The notes below the pieces were generated by a model, which saw only the letters and a program-made list of their open reading frames with translations, was not told where the DNA came from and searched no databases. A DNA stretch of 64,000 nucleotides from Colletes latitarsis (lineage: Eukaryota; Arthropoda; Insecta; Hymenoptera; Colletidae), in the NCBI RefSeq assembly GCF_051014445.1, contig NW_027488379.1:1488001-1552000 (forward strand), read 5' to 3'. A program made the translations under genes and the position numbers. Below, one piece after another: positions 26,616 through 35,142 of the stretch; position 1 is the stretch's first letter, and each line of letters begins with the position of its first letter.

Positions 26616-28520
26616 TATGTCTCGGTTAGGCCTGGGACTTGCCCTCATCTGGCTCATACTTTCGCAATTTTCGCATACTTGTTGGCCAGATCCTGGCCTT
26701 CTTCTGGCTTGGACCACGCAGTAATGTGGCGTCACACTGAAACAGCCAATTAAACCTGGTTCCGATTAGTATTTTAGAGGAGAACGCCGGTAATGTCTCG
26801 GTTTGGTCTGGTATTTGCCCTCATCTGGCTCGTTCTTTCACATTTTTCGCATACTTGTTGGCCCGATCCCGTTCTTTTTCTGGCTTGGACCACGAAGTAA
26901 AGTGGTACCACACAGAAACAGTCAATTAAACCTGTGTCCGATTAATATTTTAGAGGATAACGCGGGTTATGTCTGGGTTAGGTCTGGTATTTGCCCTCAT
27001 CTGGCTCGTATATTCGCACTTTTCGCATATTTGTCGGCCAGATCCTGGGTTTTTTCTGGTTTGGAGCCCGTAGAAATGTGGTTCCACATCGAAACTGTCA
27101 ATTAAACCTGGTTGCGATTAATATTTTAGAGGATAACGCCGGTTATGTCTCGGTTAGGGCTGGTATTTTTCCTCATCTGGCTCGTACTTTCGCGTTTTTC
27201 GCATACTTGTTGGCCAGATGCTGGCCTTTTTCTGGTTTGGTTCACGTAGTAATGTGGCACCACACTGAAACAGTCAATAGAAGCTGGTTCCGATTAGTAT
27301 TATAGTGGATAACGCTGGTTATATCTGGGTTAGTTCTGGTATTTGCAATAATCTGGCTCCAACTTTCGCGTTTTTCGGATACTTGTTGGCCAAATCCTGG
27401 GATTTTTCAGATTTTGATCCCGTAGTAATGTGGTTCCACACCGAAACGGTCAATTAAACCCGGCTGCGATTAATATTTTATAGGATAACGCCGGTGATGT
27501 CTGGGTTAGGTCTGGTATTTGCCCTCATCTGGCTCGTACTTTCGCATTTCTCGCATACTTGTTGGCCAGATGTTGGGTTTTTTGTGGATTGTATCCCGTC
27601 GTAGTGTGGTACCACACCGAAGCTGTCAATTAAACCTGTTTGCGATTAATATTTTAGAGGATATTGCCGGTTATGTCTGGGTTAAGTCTGGTATTTGCCA
27701 TCATCTAGCACATACTTTCGCGTTTTTCGCGTACTTGTTGTCCAAATCCTGTGATTTTTCACGTTTTGATCCCGTAGTAATGTGGTTCCACACCGAAACG
27801 GTCAATTAAACCTGGTTGCGAATAATATTTTAGAGGATAACGCTGGTTATGTCTCTGTTAGGTCTGGTATTTGCATTCATCTGGCTCATACTTTCGCGTT
27901 TTTCTCATAGTTGTTGGTCAGATCCTAGACTTTTTATGGTTTGGATCACGTAGTAATGCGGTACCACACCGAAACAGTCAATTAAACCTTGTTGCGATTA
28001 ATATTTTAGAGGATAACGCCGGTTATGTCTCGGTTAGGTCTGGGATTTGCCTTCATCTGACTCGTACTTTCGCATTTTTCGCATACTTGTTGGCCAGATC
28101 CAGGCCTTTTTCTGGTTTGGATCACGTAGTAACGCGGTACCACACCGAAACAGTCAATTACACCAGGTTGCGATTAATATTTTAGAGGATAACGCGGATT
28201 ATGTCTCGGCTAGGTCTAGGAATTGCCGTCATCCGTCTCGTACTTTCGCGTTTTTCGCATACATGTTGGCCAGATCCTGCGTTTTATCTGGTTTGGATCC
28301 CGTAGTAATGTGGTTCCACACCGAAGCAGTCAATTAAACCTGTTTGCGATTAATATTTTTGGGGATATCGCCGGTAATGTCTCGGTTAGGTCTGGGATTT
28401 GCCCTCATCTGACTCGTACTTTCGCACTTTTCGCATACTTGTTGGCCAGATCCTGTGATTTTTCAGGTTTTGATCCCGTAGTAATGTGGTTCCACACCGA
28501 AACGGTCAATTAAACCCGCC
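26616..28520 (+). repeat. Segmental duplication, copy 2 (partner 9,420-11,500)
   Basis: Downstream partner of the 9.4-11.5 kb block. It carries extra monomers around 27,105-27,400 that are absent from the upstream copy. Confidence 0.8.
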
Positions 28521-30020
28521 TGCGATTAATATTTTATAGGATAACGCCGGTGATGTCTGGGTTAGGTCTGGTATTTGCCCTCATCTGGCTCGTACTTTCG
28601 CATTTTTCGCATACTTGTTGGCCAGATCCTGGGTTTTTTGTGGATTGGATCCCGTCGTAGTGTGGTTCCACACCGAAACAGTTAATTAAACCTGGTTGCG
28701 ATTAATATTTTAGAGGATAACGCCGGTTATGTCTTGGTTAGGTCTGGTATTTGCCCTCGTCTGGCTCGTACTTTCGCATTTTTCGCTTACTTGTTGGCCT
28801 GATCCTTGCCTTTATATGGTTTGGATCACGTAGTAATGCGGTACCACACCGAAGCAGTCAATTAAACCTGGTTGCGATTAATATTTTAGAGGATAACGCC
28901 GGTTATGTCTCGGTTAGGTCTGGGATTTGCCCTCATCAGGCTCGTATATTCGCACTTTTCGCATAGTTGTTGGCCAGATCCTGGCCTTTTTCAGGCTTGG
29001 ACCACGTAGTAATGTGGTACCACACCGAAACAGTCAATTAAACCTGGTTGCGAATAATATTTTAGAGGATAACGCTGGTTATGTCTCTGTTAGGTCTGGT
29101 ATTTGCATTCATCTGGCTCATACTTTCGCGTTTTTCTCATAGTTGTTGGTCAGATCCTGGGTTTTTTCTGATTTGGATCCCGTAGTAATGTGGTTCCACA
29201 CCGAAACAGTCAATTAAACCTGGTTGCGATTAATATTTTAGAGGATAACGCTGGTTATGTCTGGGTTAGTCCTAGTATTTGCAATCATCTGGCTCATACT
29301 TTCGCATTTTTCGCATACCTGTTGGCCAGATCCTGGGTTTTCTCAGGTTTGGATCCCGTAGTAATGTGGTTCCACAACGAAACAGTCAATTAAACCTGGT
29401 TGAGATTAATATTTTAGAGGATAACGCCGGTTATGTCTCGGGTAGGTCTGGGATTTGTCCTCATCTGGCTCGTACTTTCACGTTTTTCGCATACTTGTTG
29501 GCCAGATCCAGGGCTTTTTCTGGTTTGGATCACGTAGTAATGTGGTTCCACACCGAAACAGTCAATTAAACCTGGTAGCGAATAATATTTTAGAGGATAA
29601 TGCTGGTTATGTCTGTGATAGTTCTGGTATTTGCAATCATCTTGCTCATACTTTCGCATTTTTCGCATACCTGTTGGCCAGATCCTGGGTTTTCTCAGGT
29701 TTGGATCCCGTAGTAATGTGGTTCCACACCGAAACAGTCAATTAAACCTGGTTGCGATTAATATTTTACAGGATAACGCCGGTTATGTCTCGGTTTGGTC
29801 TGGGATTTGCCCTCATCTGGCTCGTACTTTCGCATTTTTCGCATACTTGTTAGCCAGATCCTGGCCTCTTTCTGGTTTGGATCATCGTAGCAATGCGGTA
29901 CCACACCGAAACAGTCAATTATACCTGGTTGCGATTAATATTTTAGAGGATAGCGCCGGTTATGTCTCGGTTTGGTCTGGGATTTGCCCTCATCTGGATC
30001 GTACTTTCGCATTTTTCGCA

Positions 30021-30033
30021 TACTTGTTGGCCA
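30021..30033 (+). repeat. Target-site duplication, left copy (retroelement copy 1)
   Basis: TACTTGTTGGCCA, satellite sequence, is repeated exactly at 32,681-32,693 after the poly(A). The duplication could be one base longer because the preceding A merges with the A run. Confidence 0.95.
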
Positions 30034-32142
30034 CTCCAGACCCTTGATGACGATCCATGGGGGCGCCCATATAAGGTGGTGCTGAATAAGCTCCGCCCGT
30101 GGGCGCCCCCCGTCACCGAGGGTCTTGACCCCCGGCTGCTGGAGGACGTGGTCAATACACTCTTCCCAACTGGGGAGAGGGGACCGCGTCCTCCGGCGGC
30201 GGCGGCTGTCCCAGTGGAGTGGACGGCCGAGCTGGGGGTCACGCAGGAGGAGCTGGCAGCGGCCATCAGACGGCTCGGGGGTCGTAACACGGCCCCGGGT
30301 CCGGATGGTGTGCCCGGCCGGGTTTGGGTCTTGACCCAGGGCGTCCTTGGGGCCGACCTCAGGCGGTTGTTCGACCGCTGCCTGAGGGACGGGCGATTCC
30401 CCCCCAGTTGGAAGGTGGCGAGGATGGTCCTCCTCCGGAAGGAGGGTCGGCCCGCGGAGTCTCCCTCCGCATACCGGCCCATTTGTCTCCTCGACGAGGT
30501 GGGCAAGCTCTTCGAGCGTGTGATTGCTGCCCGCCTCGTCGAGCACCTGTCGCGGGGTGATCCCGGTCTGGCCGACTGCCAGTTCGGTTTCCGGGGGGGC
30601 CGATCGACTATCGACGCGATAGGTCGTGTGAGGGCCCTCTCGGAGGCGGCCGTCTCCCGGGGAGGGGTGGCATTGGCAATATCCTTGGATATTGCCAATG
30701 CCTTTAACACCCTCCCCTGGGAAGAGATAAGGAGGGGGCTCGAATATCATCGAGTCCCCCCTTGTCTCAGGGCGGTCGTCGGGGATTATCTCCGCGGCAG
30801 GTGGATCGAGTATCCGGGCCGGGATGGTGATATGCGGAGGGAGGTGTACTGCGGTGTTCCGCAGGGGTCGGTCCTCGGGCCACTCCTGTGGAGCATCGCG
30901 TACGACTCGGTGTTGCGGGCCGGCCTCCCCGACGGCGTCAGCGCGGTGTGTTATGCGGATGACACACTGGTGCTGGCCGTCGGGGCGCACTGGGGGAGGG
31001 CCATGCGTCGCGCGGAGGAGGGGTCGCAACGCGTCGTCGACCGGATCAGGGGGATGGGGATGACGGTGGCGGTCCATAAGACCGAGGTGATTGCGTTTCA
31101 TTCACCTCGGCAGGATCCGCCACCCCCTCTGATTCGGGTGGGTGGGGCTGACATCGAGGTGAAGCCCCAGATCAGGTATCTGGGGCTGATCCTCGATAGC
31201 CACTGGCGTTTCGAGAAGCATTTCCGCTGCCTGGTCCCCCGGTTGGAAAGGATGGTTGCGGCTCTGGGCCGGATCCTGCCCAACCTGGGGGGCCCGGCGG
31301 GCCGAGTTCGTCGCCTCTATGTGGCAATGGTCCAGTCGGTGGCCCTATACGGGGCCCCCGTCTGGGCGGACGACCTGGCTGCCTCCCGGCGCAGCATGAC
31401 TATGCTGCGTCGGGTGCAGAGGCGCATGGCGCTCAGGGTCGTCCGCGGGTATCGGACCATGTCACATGAGGCGGCGACGGTTCTAGCGGGGATGCCGCCC
31501 ATGGACCTGCTCGCGCGGTCGCACGCGGTGATGTACCGGCACCGCGTCGACCGTCGCGCGGGGGTGAGGGCGGTCCCGGGCGGGCAGGAACCTGCTTGGG
31601 GCGATTTGAAGCGCCAGGCCCGGCAGTCCGTGTTGCTCGCGTGGCAGGAGCGGCTGGCTCTGCCAACCGCGGGGCACCGGACTGTCGGGGCTGTTCGGCC
31701 ACTCCTGAAGGAGTGGCTGGACAGAGGCCATGGCAGCCTCACCTACCGGCTGGCACAGGTATTTTCCGGGCATGGCAGCTTCGGAAGATACCTGTGCCGG
31801 ATAGGGAAGGAGCCGACGGCGCGTTGCTGCCACTGCGACGCTGAGCAGGACACGGCGGATCATACCCTGGAGGTATGCCCCGCGTGGGAGGGGGAGCGCC
31901 GGGTCCTGGTCGGCGTCGTCGGGCGGGATGTCTCGCTGCCGGGCGTGGTGCGCGCCATGCTCGGCAGCGAGGAGAAGTGGAGGGCCGTGGCCTCCTTCTG
32001 CGAGAACGTAATGTTGCAGAAGGAGGCCGCGGGGAGGGAGCGCGAGCTTCAGCGGCGCGCTGAAGCTCGCGCTCGTGCGGTGGCCCGAGGTCGTCGCCCG
32101 GTCGCGAGGCGTCGCGGGCGGCCGCCTCGGCGTGGCGGATGA
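30034..32142 (+). CDS. ORF2 fragment: reverse transcriptase with C-terminal CCHC knuckle
   Basis: This is the 702-codon 3' part of a non-LTR retrotransposon ORF2. The enzyme would copy element RNA into DNA at a nicked chromosomal target. The frame stays open upstream through satellite to an ATG at 29,962, giving a 726-residue chimeric frame. In that numbering, DDDPWGRPYK opens the element part (residues 28-38). PGPDGVPG follows near 108, then motif A SLDIANAF with Asp243, motif B GVPQGSVLGP at 298-307 and the YADD catalytic box at 331-334. Next come the MTVAVHKTEV and IRYLGLILDSHWRF segments, and finally a C622-X2-C625-X8-H634-X4-C639 zinc knuckle. No RNase H domain is visible after the RT. 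The N-terminal endonuclease is lost, so the fragment cannot be autonomous, although the RT catalytic residues look intact. Codon use is strongly GC-rich, unlike the surrounding satellite. Arg-rich residues close the protein. Confidence 0.9.
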   Translation, partial: LQTLDDDPWGRPYKVVLNKLRPWAPPVTEGLDPRLLEDVVNTLFPTGERGPRPPAAAAVPVEWTAELGVTQEELAAAIRRLGGRNTAPGPDGVPGRVWVLTQGVLGADLRRLFDRCLRDGRFPPSWKVARMVLLRKEGRPAESPSAYRPICLLDEVGKLFERVIAARLVEHLSRGDPGLADCQFGFRGGRSTIDAIGRVRALSEAAVSRGGVALAISLDIANAFNTLPWEEIRRGLEYHRVPPCLRAVVGDYLRGRWIEYPGRDGDMRREVYCGVPQGSVLGPLLWSIAYDSVLRAGLPDGVSAVCYADDTLVLAVGAHWGRAMRRAEEGSQRVVDRIRGMGMTVAVHKTEVIAFHSPRQDPPPPLIRVGGADIEVKPQIRYLGLILDSHWRFEKHFRCLVPRLERMVAALGRILPNLGGPAGRVRRLYVAMVQSVALYGAPVWADDLAASRRSMTMLRRVQRRMALRVVRGYRTMSHEAATVLAGMPPMDLLARSHAVMYRHRVDRRAGVRAVPGGQEPAWGDLKRQARQSVLLAWQERLALPTAGHRTVGAVRPLLKEWLDRGHGSLTYRLAQVFSGHGSFGRYLCRIGKEPTARCCHCDAEQDTADHTLEVCPAWEGERRVLVGVVGRDVSLPGVVRAMLGSEEKWRAVASFCENVMLQKEAAGRERELQRRAEARARAVARGRRPVARRRGRPPRRGG
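30669..30702 (+). other. 34-bp inverted repeat inside RT motif A codons
   Basis: GGCATTGGCAATATCC at 30,669-30,684 and its exact reverse complement at 30,687-30,702 are separated by TT. The hairpin encodes ALAISLDIANA, which includes catalytic Asp243 (codon 30,688-30,690). A looser outer pairing (GGAGGGG at 30,661-30,667 with CCCTCCCC at 30,710-30,717) could extend it. Confidence 0.9.
32038..32074 (+). other. 17-bp-stem hairpin near the end of ORF2, copy 1
   Basis: GAGCGCGAGCTTCAGCG (32,038-32,054) pairs perfectly with 32,058-32,074 around a GCG loop. It encodes part of the Arg/Glu/Ala-rich C-terminus. The same stem, with the loop reading GCG in sense, is kept in copy 2 at 33,980-34,016. Confidence 0.9.
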
Positions 32143-32658
32143 CCTAGGCTGGGAGGGGGGTCCTGAGGGGACCCTCCTCCCGCCAGGCGGCGCCGGGTCG
32201 GACCGGTTGGGGGTAGGAGTGCCTCCCCCTACCGGTCCGATGCAAGGGCAGGCACCCTCGGCGGTCTGGTGCGGCCATGAACGCCCGGCCGCCGAGGGGT
32301 GGAAACGGGGTCGCGGGCGGTTGCGAGTTGGGGCTCGCAGCCGCCACTAAACGCGGCCCCGGGACGGATAGCGGCGGGATGGAGTGGCCCCGTCCCGCCG
32401 CTATGAGGCAGTGTGTCTACTGGGGGGACCGATTGTCCCCCCGGGTGATGGGCGCGAAAGCGCGGGCACGGGGAGGATACCGGAAGAATGCTTCGAGCGA
32501 TTCCCGGTATCCTCCCAAAGCGTGCCGAAGGGTCACCGTGGGGTTTTTAGTGGGTAGGTCTCGCGCCTGTCGTTGTACGGGCGCGGGGAATCCCACACAC
32601 CCCTCCCACCTCTCCCCAAGGAGGTGGGAGGGAGTCTTTCGAAGATTTTCCCCACGAC
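32143..32658 (+). other. Retrotransposon 3'UTR, copy 1
   Basis: About 516 nt of GC-rich sequence lie between the ORF2 stop (TGA, 32,140-32,142) and the A tail. The 3' terminus CCCCACGAC precedes the A run in all three copies, so this is the true end of the element RNA. Open frames here have no family resemblance and I treat them as chance. Confidence 0.85.
32601..32632 (+). other. 3'-terminal stem-loop of the retrotransposon RNA
   Basis: CCCTCCCACCTC (32,601-32,612) and GAGGTGGGAGGG (32,621-32,632) form a perfect 12-bp stem with an 8-nt loop, about 26 nt before the poly(A). Copy 2 keeps the perfect stem, while copy 3 has one mismatch. A recognition element for the reverse transcriptase is plausible by analogy with other non-LTR elements but is inferred. 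Confidence 0.8.
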
Positions 32659-32680
32659 AAAAAAAAAAAAAAAAAAAAAA
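32659..32680 (+). other. Poly(A) tail of copy 1 (22 A)
   Basis: An uninterrupted A run sits at the 3' junction of the insert. Its first A could belong to the element end. Confidence 0.95.
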
Positions 32681-32693
32681 TACTTGTTGGCCA
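32681..32693 (+). repeat. Target-site duplication, right copy (retroelement copy 1)
   Basis: TACTTGTTGGCCA is identical to 30,021-30,033, and the satellite resumes in phase after it. Confidence 0.95.
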
Positions 32694-33355
32694 GATCCTG
32701 GGTTTTTTCTGGTTTGGATACCGTAGTAATGTGGTTCCACACCGAAACAGTCAATTAAACCTGGTTGCGATTAATATTTTAGGGGATAACGCCGGTTACG
32801 TCTCGGTTAGGTCTGGGATTTTCCCTCATCTGGATCGTACTTTCGCATTTTTCGCATTCTTGTTGGCCCGATCCTGGGATGTTTCTGGTTTGGATCACGT
32901 AGTATTGTGTTACCACACTGAAACAGTCATTAAAAGCATGTTCCGATTCGTATTTTAGAGGATAACGCTGGTTATGTCAGGATTAGTTCTGGTATTTGCA
33001 ATCATCTTGCTCATACTTTCGCATTTTTCTCATCCTTGTTGGCCAGATCCTGGCCTTTTTCTGGTTTGGATCACGTAGTAATGCGGTACCACACCGAAAC
33101 AGTCAATTAAACCTGGTTGCGATTAATATTTTAGAGGATAACGCTGGTTATGTCTGGGTTAGTCCTAGTATTTGCAATCATCTGGCTCATACTTTCGCAT
33201 TTTTCGCATACCTTTTGGCCAGATCCTGGGTTTTCTCAGGTTTGGATCCCGTAGTAATGTGGTTCCACACCGAAACAGTCAATTAAACCTGGTTGCGATT
33301 AATATTTTAGAGGATAACGCTGGTTATGTCTCGGTTTGGTCTGGGATTTGCCCTC

Positions 33356-33368
33356 ATCTGGCGCATAC
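33356..33368 (+). repeat. Target-site duplication, left copy (retroelement copy 2)
   Basis: ATCTGGCGCATAC recurs at 35,130-35,142. The duplication may extend by up to three T residues that merge with the T run. Confidence 0.93.
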
Positions 33369-33395
33369 TTTTTTTTTTTTTTTTTTTTTTTTTTT
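33369..33395 (-). other. Poly(A) tail of copy 2 (27 T on the plus strand)
   Basis: An uninterrupted T run abuts GTCGTGGGG, the complement of the conserved CCCCACGAC 3' end. One to three of these T could come from the target. Confidence 0.95.
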
Positions 33396-33911
33396 GTCGT
33401 GGGGAAAATCTTCGAAAGACTCCCTCCCACCTCCTTGGGGAGAGGTGGGAGGGGTGTGTGGGATTCCCCGCGCCCGTACAACGACAGGCGCGGGACCTAC
33501 CCACTAAAAACCCCACGGTGACCCTTCGGCACGCTTTGGGAGGATACCGGGAATCGCTCGAAGCATTCTTCCGGTATCCTCCCCGTGCCCGCGCTTTCGC
33601 GCCCATCCCCCGGGGGGACAATCGGTCCCCCCAGTAGACACACTGCCTCATAGCGGCGGGACGGGGCCACTCCATCCCGCCGCTATCCGTCCCGGGGCCG
33701 CGTTTAGTGGCGGCTGCGAGCCCCAACTCGCAACCGCCCGCGACCCCGTTTCCACCCCTCGGCGGCCGGGCGTTCATGGCCGCACCAGACCGCCGAGGGT
33801 GCCTCCCCTTGCGTCGGACCGGTAGGGGGAGGCACTCCTACCCCCAACCGGTCCGACCCGGCGCCGCCTGGCGGGAGGAGGGTCCCCTCAGGACCCCCCT
33901 CCCAGCCTAGG

Positions 33912-35129
33912 TCATCCGCCACGCCGAGGCGGCCGCCCGCGACGCCTCGCGACCGGGCGACGACCTCGGGCCACCGCACGAGCGCGAGCTTCAGCGCGCC
34001 GCTGAAGCTCGCGCTCCCTCCCCGCGGCCTCCTTCTGCAACATTACGTTCTCGCAGAAGGAGGCCACGGCCCTCCACTTCTCCTCGCTGCCGAGCATGGC
34101 GCGCACCACGCCCGGCAGCGAGACATCCCGCCCGACGACGCCGACCAGGACACGGCGCTCCCCCTCCCACGCGGGGCATACCTCCAGGGTATGATCCGCC
34201 GTGTCCTGCTCAGCGTCGCAGTGGCAGCAACGCGCCGTCGGCTCCTTCCCTATCCGGCACAGGTATCTTCCGAAGCTGCCATGCCCGGAAAATACCTGTG
34301 CCATCCGGTAGGTGAGGCTGCCATGGCCTCTGTCCAGCCACTCCTTCAGGAGTGGCCGAACCGCCCCGACAGTCCGGTGCCCCGCGGTTGGCAGAGCCAG
34401 CCGCTCCTGCCACGCGAGCAACACGGACTGCCGGGCCTGGCGCTTCAAATCGCCCCAAGCAGGTTCCTGCCCGCCCGGGACCGCCCCCACCCCCGCGCGA
34501 CGGTCGACGCGGTGCCGGTACATCACCGCGTGCGACCGCGCGAGCAGGTCCATGGGCGGCATCCCCGCTAGAACCGTCGCCGCCTCATGTGACATGGTCC
34601 GATACCCGCGGACGACCCTGAGCGCCATGCGCCTCTGCACCCGACGCAGCATAGTCATGCTGCGCCGGGAGGCAGCCAGGTCGTCCGCCCAGACGGGGGC
34701 CCCGTATAGGGCCACCGACTGGACCATTGCCACATAGAGGCGACGAACTCGGCCCGCCGGGCCCCCCAGGTTGGGCAGGATCCGGCCCAGAGCCGCAACC
34801 ATCCTTTCCAACCGGGGGACCAGGCAGCGGAAATGCTCCTCGAAACGCCAGTGGCTATCGAGGATCAGCCCTAGATACCTGATCCGGGGCTTCACCTCGA
34901 TGTCAGCCCCACCCACCCGGATCAGAGGGGGTGGCGGATCCTGCCGAGGTGAATGAAACGCAATCACCTCGGTCTTATGGACCGCCACCGTCATCCCCAT
35001 CCCCCTGATCCGGTCGACGACGCGTTGCGCCCCCTCCTCGGCGAGGCGCTTGGCCCTCCCCCAGTGCGCCCCGACGGCCAGCACCAGTGTGTCATCCGCA
35101 TAACACACCGTGCTGACGCCGTCGGGGAG
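33912..35129 (-). CDS. ORF2 fragment (RT C-terminal half and CCHC knuckle), copy 2
   Basis: An open 405-codon remnant begins at LPDGVSTVCYADD and runs to the same stop as copy 1 (33,912-33,914). Satellite sequence supplies an in-frame ATG ten codons upstream (35,159), giving a 415-residue chimeric frame. The fragment retains the YADD box, thumb-region segments and the C-X2-C-X8-H-X4-C knuckle. It lacks the endonuclease and RT motifs upstream of YADD, including the motif A aspartate, so it cannot be an active polymerase. Differences from copy 1 include Ala to Thr before the YADD segment and changes at GRAMRRAEEGSQ (here GRAKRLAEEGAQ). The frame is undamaged, which fits a recent insertion better than selection for function. 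Confidence 0.9.
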   Translation of the reverse strand, partial: LPDGVSTVCYADDTLVLAVGAHWGRAKRLAEEGAQRVVDRIRGMGMTVAVHKTEVIAFHSPRQDPPPPLIRVGGADIEVKPRIRYLGLILDSHWRFEEHFRCLVPRLERMVAALGRILPNLGGPAGRVRRLYVAMVQSVALYGAPVWADDLAASRRSMTMLRRVQRRMALRVVRGYRTMSHEAATVLAGMPPMDLLARSHAVMYRHRVDRRAGVGAVPGGQEPAWGDLKRQARQSVLLAWQERLALPTAGHRTVGAVRPLLKEWLDRGHGSLTYRMAQVFSGHGSFGRYLCRIGKEPTARCCHCDAEQDTADHTLEVCPAWEGERRVLVGVVGRDVSLPGVVRAMLGSEEKWRAVASFCENVMLQKEAAGRERELQRRAEARARAVARGRRPVARRRGRPPRRGG

Positions 35130-35142
35130 ATCTGGCGCATAC
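35130..35142 (+). repeat. Target-site duplication, right copy (retroelement copy 2)
   Basis: ATCTGGCGCATAC is identical to 33,356-33,368, followed by satellite in phase. The uninterrupted version of this monomer resembles 26,112-26,170. Confidence 0.93.

Larger units (their letters stand above)
1..30033 (+). repeat. Satellite family A, 176-bp tandem monomers
   Basis: This is a continuous head-to-tail array with a period close to 176 bp. Landmarks recur in fixed order. They are GATTAATATTTTAGAGG, then an 11-nt telomere-like dimer (commonly TTATGTCTCGG followed by TTAGGTCTGGG), then ATTTGCCCTCATCTGG, ACTTTCGCATTTTTCGCATA, TTGTTGGCCAGATCCTGG, TTTGGATCCCGTAGTAAT, a GTGG-N2-CCAC dyad, and GAAACAGTCAATTAAACC. 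BamHI (GGATCC) and KpnI (GGTACC) sites recur at monomer spacing in many units. Neighbouring monomers differ clearly from one another, while blocks of several monomers recur elsewhere in the array, so homogenisation acts on multi-monomer blocks. The 176-bp period is not divisible by three, so the reading frame changes every monomer and the open frames seen here are not credible proteins. I see no gene in this stretch. Confidence 0.97.
30034..32680 (+). mobile_element. R1-clade-like non-LTR retrotransposon, copy 1, 5'-truncated
   Basis: A 2,647-bp GC-rich insert in AT-richer satellite, bounded by a perfect 13-bp target-site duplication and ending in 22 uninterrupted A residues. It holds the 3' part of ORF2 (RT domain onward), a 516-nt 3'UTR and the tail. 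ORF1 and the endonuclease half of ORF2 are missing, as expected when target-primed reverse transcription stops early. The satellite on the two sides joins perfectly once the insert and one duplication are removed, and insertion-free versions of the same block exist near 2.8, 8.6 and 23.3 kb. The intact frame, pure A tail and perfect duplication indicate a recent insertion. R1-clade assignment rests on the RT sequence style and the C-terminal CCHC knuckle. A related clade without RNase H is the main alternative. Confidence 0.95.
32681..33368 (+). repeat. Satellite family A between the two facing retroelements
   Basis: Just under four monomers (688 bp) separate copy 1 from copy 2. They match the 2.8-3.4 kb and 8.6-9.2 kb blocks, and no gene is present. 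Confidence 0.95.
30925..35129. repeat. Large inverted repeat from two facing retroelement copies
   Basis: Copy 1 bases 30,925-32,680 are the inverted counterpart of copy 2 (33,369-35,129). Each arm is about 1.76 kb and they are separated by 688 bp of satellite, with the two 3' ends pointing at each other. A transcript reading through could fold into a long hairpin. Confidence 0.9.
33369..35129 (-). mobile_element. R1-clade-like non-LTR retrotransposon, copy 2, 5'-truncated
   Basis: A 1,761-bp insert on the minus strand. On the plus strand it starts with a run of 27 T (33,369-33,395), which is the poly(A) tail, and ends at 35,129, corresponding to base 30,925 of copy 1. It is flanked by a perfect duplication of at least 13 bp. 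It contains the last 405 codons of ORF2 and the whole 3'UTR, starting just upstream of the YADD box. By eye I count eight amino-acid differences from copy 1 over the 405 shared residues, so it is a separate insertion of a closely related source element and not a local inversion of copy 1. Its own target site and different truncation point support that. Confidence 0.95.

Noticed and set aside
1..29950. Dozens of plus-strand open frames of 60-165 residues spaced at 176 bp
   Set aside because: They repeat at the satellite period, shift frame each monomer because 176 is not a multiple of three, cover both frames of the same DNA, and resemble no protein family. They reflect few stop codons in the monomer.
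29935..31101. A 388-residue minus-strand frame opposite the RT gene, and other frames in antisense
   Set aside because: GC-rich coding sequence commonly leaves long antisense frames. The Pro/Arg-rich translation matches no family, while the plus-strand frame has clear RT motifs.
30034..32142. 28S rDNA-specific R1 insertion
   Set aside because: Neither flank is rRNA; both are satellite with satellite-derived target duplications.
32277..32726. Open frames across the retroelement 3'UTR and poly(A) (also at 33,307-33,777 and 49,559-50,074)
   Set aside because: They run through the A tail into satellite as poly-lysine or poly-phenylalanine and have no family resemblance.
30034..35129. Copies 1 and 2 as one element broken by an internal inversion
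   Set aside because: Each has its own poly(A), its own truncation point, its own perfect target duplication, and private substitutions, so they are two insertions.
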